Numbered from the stretch's first letter, positions 1 through 4,852 are shown. The stretch is DNA of 5,341 nucleotides from DUZB01 sp964407525 (GCA_964407525.1 CAYOWC010000331.1:1-5341); one strand, 5' to 3'. Program-made: numbers and translations. The notes: generated by a model from the letters alone, not told the origin.

Positions 1-909
1 TGCCGTAATCTTGTAACGGGATGCCATAACACTGAAGAAAACCACAAAACCATACAATGGGAGAAAATAGAATACACTCAGGGCTGCTGCCAAAGGTTTG
101 TCCAGATGAACAGCCAGGGCAATAATCAAGACATTATTCAACCAGACCTGACTCCCGGATGAGGCCACTTTATCCGGCCACCCACTCTTACCAAGTACAA
201 TCCAACCCAGGCCTGCCATAATCACAGCCAGGCCTGTGGCAAACAGGGCACTGTAAATAATCTGCTGAGGGTTCGCTGTTAAATAAGGAACATAACGACC
301 CAATGCCCCAAAATTTATGGCTGCAATGACCACCAGCGAAATAGAATAAGAAAACCGGTTGACCTGGCCCAAAATACTTGGAAGCAAGTACCGTAAGGCA
401 AATGCTGCCGCAAGGGGGATCAATATGATCATGGCCAGAAACAATGCCATGGAATACAAATCATAGTCCAAAGTGCTTTGAGCAAGAACTTTCACCATAA
501 ACGGCAGAGTGAAAGGAACCAAAAGGTTTGTTGAAACAGCCATTACCAGACAAAAAGAAATATTACCCCGGCACAATGATGTAAAAAAAGGAGAAGATAC
601 CCCTGTTGAGACCCCTGCAAGTAATAAAATCGGAAACGCCAGTGGTGGATAGATCATGTCGGTAATATAAAAGGCCAGTGCGGGTGCCACGAGCAATCGA
701 AGAATAGTTCCCAAAGCCAAACTTATTGGGTTTGAACGTAGTGCAACCCACACATCACCGGGTGAAATCTTGATAAATGACAAGAACAGCATGCACATCA
801 TCAGATATTTGATAAAAGGCGACACTTGTCCGGACATTTCCGGCAAGAACACACCCAAGATAAGAGAGCCATATAATACGATGATCAGCAGATAATCTTT
901 TGTCCCCAT
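1..909 (-). CDS. SBF/BASS-family (bile acid:sodium symporter-like) membrane transporter, 3' end cut by window edge
   Basis: This frame is open for 303 codons from an ATG at 909-907 and runs off the left edge. The translation shows about ten hydrophobic segments, roughly at residues 6-23, 33-48, 62-82, 89-103, 118-141, 151-176, 186-203, 217-240, 256-270 and 273-297. This matches the ten-helix SBF fold, so only a short C-terminal tail is probably missing. Two family blocks are recognisable: LFLSFIKISPGDVWVALRSNP (41-61), the usual 'gl.l...d....l..p' segment, and AGVSTGVSSPFFTSLCRGN (98-116), equivalent to the GG.ASNV...A.G crossover helix. The second crossover helix reads VWLNNVLIIALAVHL (256-269), where many homologues have QNS. 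Family members move bile acids, pantoate, arsenite or other organic anions, often with sodium; the substrate here cannot be read. An in-frame TAA lies 10 codons upstream with no better start between, and the ribosome binding site is weak. It is divergent from the next gene and appears monocistronic at its 5' end. Confidence 0.85.
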   Translation of the reverse strand, partial: MGTKDYLLIIVLYGSLILGVFLPEMSGQVSPFIKYLMMCMLFLSFIKISPGDVWVALRSNPISLALGTILRLLVAPALAFYITDMIYPPLAFPILLLAGVSTGVSSPFFTSLCRGNISFCLVMAVSTNLLVPFTLPFMVKVLAQSTLDYDLYSMALFLAMIILIPLAAAFALRYLLPSILGQVNRFSYSISLVVIAAINFGALGRYVPYLTANPQQIIYSALFATGLAVIMAGLGWIVLGKSGWPDKVASSGSQVWLNNVLIIALAVHLDKPLAAALSVFYFLPLYGFVVFFSVMASRYKITA

Positions 910-1006
910 TATGACCCGTTTTCCATCTCTCTTCTCTTATCCGCGTACCAACGCCCCATCCAATCTCTCACATCTTACAGGTTTCAAGCTCATAATTTAC
1001 TCATTG
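910..1006. other. Intergenic spacer upstream of the SBF transporter
   Basis: This stretch holds the 5' leader of the minus-strand transporter. On the minus strand a purine-rich tract (AAGAGAAGAGAG) ends about 18 nt before the ATG, too far to be a normal ribosome binding site. I see no convincing sigma-70 promoter, gene or RNA structure here. Confidence 0.5.
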
Positions 1007-1187
1007 TATAACCTAAAAGATGCAATTAGCTTTTAGCTATTAGCCGTTAGCTTAAAGATCCCAATCATTTGCATGACTTTTCCCTTTATTTGGGCTTTCA
1101 CTTTTTGATGCTTAGCAATTGCATCGTAAACAGCTGATATTGTCTGGCTAAGTAGCGGCTAACCGCTAATTGCAGCTTTTAGGTATA
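1007..1187. repeat. MITE-like element with imperfect terminal inverted repeats and TTAGC heptads
   Basis: The left end (1007-1030, TATAACCTAAAAGATGCAAT then TAGC) matches the reverse complement of the right end (1165-1187) with one inserted base and one mismatch over about 24 bases. Inside the left arm, four consecutive heptamers of the form NNTTAGC occupy 1024-1051 (AATTAGC, TTTTAGC, TATTAGC, CGTTAGC). The right arm carries the inverse form, GCTAANN, at 1158-1171. The centre has a small GATGC/GCATC hairpin (1107-1125). No open reading frame is present. The ends sit in TATA, so a TA target duplication is possible but cannot be proven because TATA is part of the repeat. It is most likely a non-autonomous dispersed repeat; a long RNA hairpin or inert spacer are alternatives. 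Confidence 0.55.
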
Positions 1188-1486
1188 AAGTCAAGAGGAA
1201 GATCCCATGCAATTGTCATTGCGGGTTCTGCTTTACTGAAAAACAGTGTGCGAGTGCAATTTCCCACGATTTTTCACGGCTGAAACCCACCAAACGGATC
1301 GTGGGCAAGAGTTGCTCTCACAATAAGAATCCCTGCCATTTGGAAGAATTTGTTGACAGAGATGGAATTCAGTTGATAGAGCATAATTCCATTCATAAAA
1401 ACACTTTTTTGTAAACCTGTGGTAATCTGCGGAACAATAGACGGAGCTGACCATAGGCATGATTTAGGCCCAACGGAGTTGAGACA
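1188..1486 (+). other. Spacer and leader upstream of the GlcD-type gene
   Basis: There is no supported gene in this stretch. It contains two inverted repeats: CCCACGAT (1263-1270) with ATCGTGGG (1298-1305), which encloses a smaller TTTCA/TGAAA hairpin (1272-1285), and ATGGAATT (1362-1369) with AATTCCAT (1385-1392). A ribosome binding site, CGGAG (1474-1478), lies 8 nt before the ATG at 1487 and supports that start. Short reading frames cross here but look spurious. Confidence 0.5.
1353..1392 (+). promoter_or_regulatory. Possible promoter with overlapping inverted repeat ahead of the GlcD-type gene
   Basis: A perfect TTGACA (-35-like) lies at 1353-1358. No good -10 hexamer sits at the standard distance: GATAGA (1375-1380) is poor, and CATAAT (1382-1387) matches 5 of 6 but is 23 bp away. 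An 8-bp inverted repeat, ATGGAATT/AATTCCAT (1362-1369 and 1385-1392), spans this interval and could be an operator for a repressor or for an activator that compensates the poor spacing. This is a weak, position-based prediction. Confidence 0.3.
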
Positions 1487-2860
1487 ATGAAAACCGAAAT
1501 AAAGAAAATATTGACAGCAATCGTTGGACCGGAAAACTTCAGCGATCAAGTCATCGACCTGGTGGCTTATTCCACCGACGCAACACCGCGCCGGCATCGC
1601 CCCGAAGCCGCTATCTGGGTAACCAACGCGGACCAGGTCTCGGAAGTGCTCACGCTCTGCAACCGGGAGCGCGTCCCCGTGACTGCACGGGGAGCGGGCA
1701 CCAGCCTTGCAGGACTCGCCGTACCCGTCAAGGGCGGCTTGGTCATGGATCTTTGCCGAATGGACAAAATCGTCGAGATATGCATAGAGGACCGGGTGGC
1801 GGTGGTCCAGCCGGGCGTGGTCTATGCCGACCTGGAAAGAACGCTTGCCCCCCATGGTTTTTTCTTTCCCCCTGATCCCGCTTCCGGGATGGTTGCCACA
1901 ATCGGCGGAAACGTGGCCACAAATGCCGGCGGAATGAAGGGCGCAAAATACGGGGTTACCAAAGACTATGTCCTTGGGCTTGAGGTGGTGCTGGCCGATG
2001 GCAGGAAAATGAGAACCGGGTCAAGGTGCATGAAGTCCTCTTCGGGTTTTGACCTGACGCGGCTTTTTGTAGGTTCGGAAGGTACGCTGGGAATCATTAC
2101 CGAGGTCATCCTGAAAATCAACCCCAAGCCCCGCCATAACGGTACGGTCAGGGCGGTATTCGACAAAATAGAATCAGCAGGACAGGCCGTGTCTCAAATC
2201 ATGTGCTCGGGAATCATTCCCAGCATATTAGAGATCATCGATAAAAACACCTTGATCGCAATCAACCAGAATACGAATCTGCAACTGCCGGAAGCGGCGG
2301 CAATTCTCCTGGCCGAAGCAGATGGATTTACACAGGAGGAAGCAAATGCACAATTGGCAGAAATCATAACGATATTCAAGGAGAACGGCGCAACCGACGT
2401 TCAGATGGCGAAAGACCCCAAAGAAGCTGAGGCCTTGTGGATGGCAAGAAAATCCGCAGGAGGCGTCCTTTTCAGGCTCAACATCGCACTGGAGGTGGAA
2501 GACCTGGCCGTTCCTTTGTCAAAGGTCGCAGAGGCTTTGAAATTCATTTCCGAACTGGCTGAAAAATATCGACTGCGCATTCCCACCGTGGGACATGCAG
2601 GCGACGGGAATCTGCACCCGGCCATAAGTTATAATCCAAACGACCCTGAAGAGGTGAATCGGCTGCACTTAGCCGCCGAAGAGCTCCTCAGAAAGGTCAC
2701 TGAATGGGGGGGCACCCTCACCGGCGAACATGGGATCGGTCTCACCAAGGCGCGGTTCATGCCATTCGAACACCAAGATACTGCCTTAGAGGTCATGCGG
2801 GGTTTGAAACATTATTTCGATCCCAACAATATTCTGAACCCAGGCAAGATGGGGCTTTAG
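1487..2860 (+). CDS. glcD: GlcD-type FAD-linked 2-hydroxyacid (glycolate/D-lactate) dehydrogenase
   Basis: The 457-residue product has the normal length and order of the GlcD/D-lactate dehydrogenase family: an N-terminal FAD-binding domain of the PCMH/VAO type (about 35-215) and a C-terminal FAD-oxidase domain (about 215-457). FAD-binding landmarks are ARGAGTSLAGLA (67-78), PPDPASGMVATIGGNVATNAGG (in 128-149) and LFVGSEGTLGIITEV (193-207). The C-terminal domain has HAGDGNLHP (370-378), GEHGIGLTK (413-421) and the terminal NILNPGK (448-454); the histidines are the usual metal and substrate ligands. Such enzymes oxidise glycolate, D-lactate or related 2-hydroxyacids to 2-oxoacids in the cytoplasm or at the membrane, passing electrons to an Fe-S partner or the quinone pool. 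CGGAG lies 8 nt before the ATG. There is no signal peptide. No GlcE or GlcF (Fe-S) partner follows: the next gene is convergent and overlaps the stop codon. The substrate is therefore open, and the symbol marks the family only. Confidence 0.9.
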   Translation: MKTEIKKILTAIVGPENFSDQVIDLVAYSTDATPRRHRPEAAIWVTNADQVSEVLTLCNRERVPVTARGAGTSLAGLAVPVKGGLVMDLCRMDKIVEICIEDRVAVVQPGVVYADLERTLAPHGFFFPPDPASGMVATIGGNVATNAGGMKGAKYGVTKDYVLGLEVVLADGRKMRTGSRCMKSSSGFDLTRLFVGSEGTLGIITEVILKINPKPRHNGTVRAVFDKIESAGQAVSQIMCSGIIPSILEIIDKNTLIAINQNTNLQLPEAAAILLAEADGFTQEEANAQLAEIITIFKENGATDVQMAKDPKEAEALWMARKSAGGVLFRLNIALEVEDLAVPLSKVAEALKFISELAEKYRLRIPTVGHAGDGNLHPAISYNPNDPEEVNRLHLAAEELLRKVTEWGGTLTGEHGIGLTKARFMPFEHQDTALEVMRGLKHYFDPNNILNPGKMGL

Positions 2861-3318
2861 CTAATTCTTCGAAGACAAATAAGACGCGTGATTCCCCACC
2901 CTCTGGATTCGTAGAACTCCAGAGCCGGCGTGTTTTTCCTGTCGGCAAGAAGCTGCAACCGCTTTAAACCATGCTTCTTTGCCCAGCCGCCTACAGCCCC
3001 CATAAGGGAATTCCCAATACCATTTCCCCGGAATCCTTCCCTGACAACCACATCTTCTACCAATCCCACCTCGGCCCCTTCAGCAGTGGAAATGAGGGTC
3101 TGGATAGAACACATTCCTAAGATCTTCCCATCTTTCTCTGCCACAAAAATCTGTCGCTCCCGGCCCTGTTCGCGGAGCATCAGCAAAATGCCACTACGTT
3201 GAACCTCTTCCTGGAAAGAAAAATCTTCTTCCATGGTAAACAGGGTCTTCAAGAGATCAAGCAGGTCTTCTACATCGGAGAGCTCCGCATTTCTGATCAT
3301 GACATCTGGGTCATTCAT
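2857..3318 (-). CDS. GNAT-family N-acetyltransferase
   Basis: The 153-residue product is a single GNAT domain. Beta strand 4 reads VEDVVV (87-92) and is followed by the acetyl-CoA pyrophosphate-binding loop RGNGIG (97-102), a clean Q/RxxGxG/A motif A. Motif B is NTPALEFYESRGW (129-141). The N-terminal MIRNAELSDVEDLLDLL (7-23) is the typical first strand and helix. It should transfer an acetyl group from acetyl-CoA to an amine; the substrate (protein N-terminus, amino acid, drug or other) cannot be told from sequence. The start at 3318 is supported by AAAGGAG about 12 nt upstream, slightly long spacing; an internal ATG at 3300 has no ribosome binding site. Its TAA (2859-2857) overlaps the TAG of the convergent GlcD-type gene (2858-2860), leaving no room for a terminator between them. 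A MITE-like insertion lies just upstream. Confidence 0.88.
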   Translation of the reverse strand: MNDPDVMIRNAELSDVEDLLDLLKTLFTMEEDFSFQEEVQRSGILLMLREQGRERQIFVAEKDGKILGMCSIQTLISTAEGAEVGLVEDVVVREGFRGNGIGNSLMGAVGGWAKKHGLKRLQLLADRKNTPALEFYESRGWGITRLICLRRIS

Positions 3319-3367
3319 TGGCTCTAGATACTCCTTTTAAATCCATGTTTGGGACCAAATTTTGAGG
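3319..3367 (-). promoter_or_regulatory. Short 5' leader of the GNAT gene
   Basis: On the minus strand this 49-bp stretch carries the AAAGGAG ribosome binding site (complement of about 3331-3337). There is no clear promoter within it, so the GNAT promoter either lies in the adjacent inserted element or was displaced by it. Confidence 0.35.
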
Positions 3368-3376
3368 TTGCACCGA
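3368..3376. repeat. Left copy of the 9-bp target site duplication
   Basis: TTGCACCGA directly abuts the left inverted repeat of the 273-bp element and recurs at 3650-3658. The visible direct repeat is 12 bp (GGTTGCACCGAC) because neighbouring bases happen to match the element ends. Confidence 0.7.
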
Positions 3377-3649
3377 CCAGCCCTTTCAAGGTGACTCCTA
3401 ACCTGGACGATTTGGAGATAATGCTTAGGACATTAACCTATTATTTCTGTTTGGGGTGTCAGGTGTCAGTGTTCCCCGCCGAGCGGGATCTTCGACAGGT
3501 TTCAGGAATAAAGCAATTCTGCCCATTAATATTTGTTGAAACACCTTATACCTGACACCCGACACCTGAAACCTAAATGCTCTGAATCCGATTTTTATCT
3601 ATAATCCCTAACTATTACCTAATTTCAATAAGTACCTTGAAAGGGCTGG
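3377..3649. mobile_element. 273-bp MITE-like insertion with 16-bp perfect TIRs and 9-bp target duplication
   Basis: CCAGCCCTTTCAAGGT at 3377-3392 is the exact reverse complement of ACCTTGAAAGGGCTGG at 3634-3649. Immediately outside, TTGCACCGA occurs on both sides (3368-3376 and 3650-3658) as a direct 9-bp duplication, the expected scar of a transposase that cuts 9 bp apart. The interior has no credible gene. It is rich in secondary structure: GGGTGTCAGGT (3454-3464) pairs exactly with ACCTGACACCC (3550-3560), TCAGGTGTC (3459-3467) pairs with GACACCTGA (3561-3569), and CCCGC/GCGGG (3475-3487) forms a tight hairpin. Because it encodes no transposase, it would have to be mobilised in trans. Intact ends and target duplication suggest a fairly recent insertion. 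The source transposase family is not identifiable here. Confidence 0.75.
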
Positions 3650-3658
3650 TTGCACCGA
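3650..3658. repeat. Right copy of the 9-bp target site duplication
   Basis: TTGCACCGA directly follows the right inverted repeat of the 273-bp element and matches the left copy exactly. Confidence 0.7.
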
Positions 3659-3734
3659 CTTGTTATGGAATAATTATCATTTTTTGGCTTCTTTTGAAAG
3701 AGAGCTTCATAGCAAGCCATAAGCGAAAACCACA

Positions 3735-3748
3735 ATGACAATTGTCAT
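3735..3748. promoter_or_regulatory. Perfect 14-bp palindrome, candidate operator
   Basis: ATGACAATTGTCAT is its own reverse complement. It lies 7 bp upstream of the TTGACA box at 3756-3761, a position suited to an activator or a repressor of the riboswitch-gene promoter. No regulator gene is in the window and I cannot assign the site to a named family. Confidence 0.4.
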
Positions 3749-3755
3749 ATTTTTC

Positions 3756-3784
3756 TTGACATAAGGGGATTTTTGTGATCTCAT
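3756..3784 (+). promoter_or_regulatory. Sigma-70-type promoter for the riboswitch unit
   Basis: A perfect -35 box TTGACA (3756-3761) is followed at 17 bp by TCTCAT (3779-3784), a 4-of-6 match to the -10 box. The predicted transcript start, about 3791, lies just upstream of the aptamer, as needed for it to be transcribed whole. A better-looking TATAAT (3800-3805) would start RNA inside the aptamer and has no -35 box at normal distance. Confidence 0.5.
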
Positions 3785-3805
3785 CAAATTTAGACTATCT
3801 ATAAT

Positions 3806-3880
3806 ATAGAGAAAGCCAAACTCATCGTGAGGTGGGGACGGAAAGCCACGGATCTTGAATCAAGACAGCCGGGTTGCCTG
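3806..3880 (+). promoter_or_regulatory. GEMM-I riboswitch aptamer, probably c-di-GMP-binding
   Basis: The core GGACGGAAAGCCACGGATCT, continuing through GACAGCCGGGTTGCC, closely matches the GEMM-I consensus (GGACGCAAAGCC, then GCCGGGTTGCC). The first helix, CTCATC (3821-3826) with GGTGGG (3831-3836), is capped by GTGA, a GNRA tetraloop as required for docking. The second helix has TCTT (3853-3856) with AAGA (3862-3865), and CGG (3849-3851) with CCG (3869-3871). Aligned by eye to the Vibrio Vc2 aptamer (numbering from memory), G20 is 3815, A47 is 3842 and C92 is 3877, all conserved. A G at position 20 favours c-di-GMP over cGAMP. The pair 21-46 is C3816-G3841 rather than the usual G-C. The closing helix is short and weak (about 3807-3809 with 3878-3880). 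The aptamer controls the secreted protein at 4090 and leads into a terminator. Confidence 0.88.
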
Positions 3881-3902
3881 AAAAAATAAGCCGGGTTGCC
3901 TG
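3867..3902 (+). repeat. 14-bp direct repeat duplicating the aptamer's 3' strand
   Basis: AGCCGGGTTGCCTG occurs at 3867-3880, where it is the aptamer's 3' strand, and again at 3889-3902, where it is the 5' strand of the terminator. The copies are separated by 8 nt of A-rich sequence. Both can pair equally well with 3909-3919. Confidence 0.85.
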
Positions 3903-3928
3903 GGAAAAGGTAACCCGGCTTTTTTTTT
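3889..3928 (+). terminator. Intrinsic terminator in the riboswitch leader (expression platform)
   Basis: GCCGGGTT (3890-3897) pairs with AACCCGGC (3912-3919). The stem extends by GCC with GGT on the inside and by A-T outside, giving about 12 pairs around an eight-base loop (3901-3908), and nine T residues follow (3920-3928). This is a strong Rho-independent terminator, 162 nt before the start codon it controls. Unusually, its 5' arm is a second copy of the aptamer strand, so it can form without breaking the aptamer. Confidence 0.9.
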
Positions 3929-4089
3929 CGACAGGATTGGCATTGGTTGCAGAATTCATCCATGAAACCCAAAAACGGGAAGGGTTTCAAAATTTGCTGA
4001 AAGGGGGTGGTATTATAAAAAAAGCATACTTGGCCGGATGGAGAAAGAAGAAGTATACACACTATTCAAGAATTGAGGAGGAAACCGTC
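3929..4089 (+). promoter_or_regulatory. Post-terminator leader with hairpin and strong ribosome binding site
   Basis: Transcripts that pass the terminator carry this 161-nt leader. It contains TGAAACCC (3963-3970) pairing with GGGTTTCA (3982-3989) around an 11-nt loop, and ends with GAGGAGG (4075-4081), 8 nt before the ATG at 4090. The strong binding site decides the start and implies good translation when the RNA is made. I see no gene in the leader. Confidence 0.55.
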
Positions 4090-4611
4090 ATGAGAAATAA
4101 GACTCAGTACGTACGGATGGCAAGGCTGACAGGATTGGTGATTGTCCTTTCTTTGCTAATGGCAGGGGCATCTTTTGCGGGTAGCATCGTAGCGGTACAC
4201 GGACATTCCGGTGATATCGAATATATGGACCACGTAGCCAGTACCGACCGTCTAAAAGTGGGCTGGGGACTCGATTTCGAACAAAATCCGGGAACCTGGA
4301 ACTGGCTGCAATACTCAATTCCCACCACTCCTTTAACGAAAACGAGATATCTCCTGGTCCGTTTCGAAACCGGCATCACAGGAGAAACCGCGGATTCGGT
4401 AATCACTCAATTTCATGTGTTCGATGGTGAAACAAGAATCTATCAACAAAGTTCATTGAATCTGACTGGCGGTCCGCAATACGCACTCATTGATATGGGT
4501 GAGGATAAAACAATAGAATGGGCGTTGGGGCTGTCCATCGAAGTAGCCGCCGGAGTGGAATCAATGAGCCATCGAATACGCATTTATGCAGTATGGGCTG
4601 AATGGCATTAG
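4090..4611 (+). CDS. Small exported protein (DUF6623-like), riboswitch-controlled
   Basis: The 173-residue product starts with a classical Sec signal peptide: positive residues in the first 13, a hydrophobic core LTGLVIVLSLLMAGA (14-28), and a likely AxA cleavage after SFA near residue 31. The mature part, about 142 residues, has no cysteine and no membrane segment, is predicted beta-rich, and should be periplasmic or released. It begins VAVHGHSGDIEY and continues with VGWGLDFEQNPGTWNWLQYS followed by IPT, then FHVFDGETRIY and ALGLSIEV. This order (VHG.S..EY, GWG..F...PG..NW....IPT, .HV.DG..RI) resembles small beta-sandwich proteins I recall as DUF6623; that assignment is from memory and no function is established. 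The start follows GAGGAGG; a longer in-frame reading from TTG at 3874 would translate the terminator and is rejected. It is the only gene in its transcript, controlled by the upstream riboswitch. A role in surface attachment or biofilm is inference from the likely ligand. Confidence 0.85.
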   Translation: MRNKTQYVRMARLTGLVIVLSLLMAGASFAGSIVAVHGHSGDIEYMDHVASTDRLKVGWGLDFEQNPGTWNWLQYSIPTTPLTKTRYLLVRFETGITGETADSVITQFHVFDGETRIYQQSSLNLTGGPQYALIDMGEDKTIEWALGLSIEVAAGVESMSHRIRIYAVWAEWH

Positions 4612-4679
4612 CTTGGTTCATAAACCAAAGCATCATGTCGCGTATCGATTAACAGCAAACTTGAACAGATGAGATACAG
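4612..4679 (+). other. 3' untranslated region of the exported protein gene
   Basis: A short hairpin, GCTTGGTT with AACCAAAGC (4611-4631, one bulged A), sits at the stop codon but lacks a T run. Nothing else is recognisable before the terminator at 4680. Confidence 0.4.
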
Positions 4680-4727
4680 AAAAGCCCCGTGCGATACCCC
4701 TTGCCGGGGTTTAAGCACGGAGCTTTT
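4680..4727. terminator. Bidirectional intrinsic terminator after the exported protein gene
   Basis: AAAAGC (4680-4685) pairs with GCTTTT (4722-4727) and CCGTGC (4687-4692) with GCACGG (4715-4720), separated by one C/A mismatch. Inside, ACCCC (4696-4700) pairs with GGGGT (4706-4710) around TTGCC. The A run on one side and T run on the other let it work on both strands, ending the plus-strand transcript and any minus-strand read-out from the IS200 element. Confidence 0.85.
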
Positions 4728-4833
4728 CGAGAGAATTCACTGCCGTAAAGTCTACATTTCTTCCGCTTTTTTCAAAACAAACAAGGCTCCCTTATAGGAC
4801 AGAAAAATAAGAATTACCCAGGAAGTCAAATAA
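4728..4833. other. Intergenic spacer between terminator and IS200-type element
   Basis: This AT-rich stretch of about 106 bp shows no reading frame, promoter or repeat that I can support. It should be the host flank on the right-end side of the insertion element. Confidence 0.45.
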
Positions 4834-4852
4834 CCACCCCCAGAGGAGGTGG
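4834..4852 (-). repeat. Right-end hairpin of the IS200-type element
   Basis: The imperfect palindrome CCACC...GGTGG, lying between the transposase stop and the element tip, is the expected recognition structure for a Y1 transposase, which binds folded single-stranded ends. Confidence 0.65.

Noticed and set aside
1210..1221. CAATTGTCATTG, the inverse of CAATGACAATTG at 3733-3744
   Set aside because: A 12-base match is expected about once by chance in a window this size, and it is not perfectly palindromic at 1210.
1233..1460. Minus-strand reading frames across the GlcD upstream region, including the one extending from 1855 to 1274
   Set aside because: They overlap the GlcD coding sequence antisense or the leader and show no domain or binding site.
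2930..3202. Plus-strand reading frame opposite the GNAT gene
   Set aside because: It is the complement of a well-supported acetyltransferase and has a proline- and serine-rich low-information translation.
3349..3555. 68-codon plus-strand reading frame
   Set aside because: It runs through the inverted repeat and hairpins of the 273-bp element, has no ribosome binding site and resembles no known protein.
3800..3805. TATAAT as the -10 box of the riboswitch promoter
   Set aside because: Transcription would start near 3812, inside the aptamer, and no -35 box lies 16-18 bp upstream.
3963..4001. A 12-codon leader peptide beginning ATGAAACCC
   Set aside because: It has no ribosome binding site and no codon pattern suggesting attenuation.
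3874..4089. Longer N-terminal reading of the exported protein from a TTG codon at 3874
   Set aside because: It would translate the riboswitch 3' strand and the terminator, has no ribosome binding site, and would bury the signal peptide; the ATG at 4090 follows a strong GAGGAGG.
4611..4631. Hairpin at the stop codon of the exported protein gene as a terminator
   Set aside because: It has a bulged A and no T run; the structure at 4680-4727 is a far better terminator.
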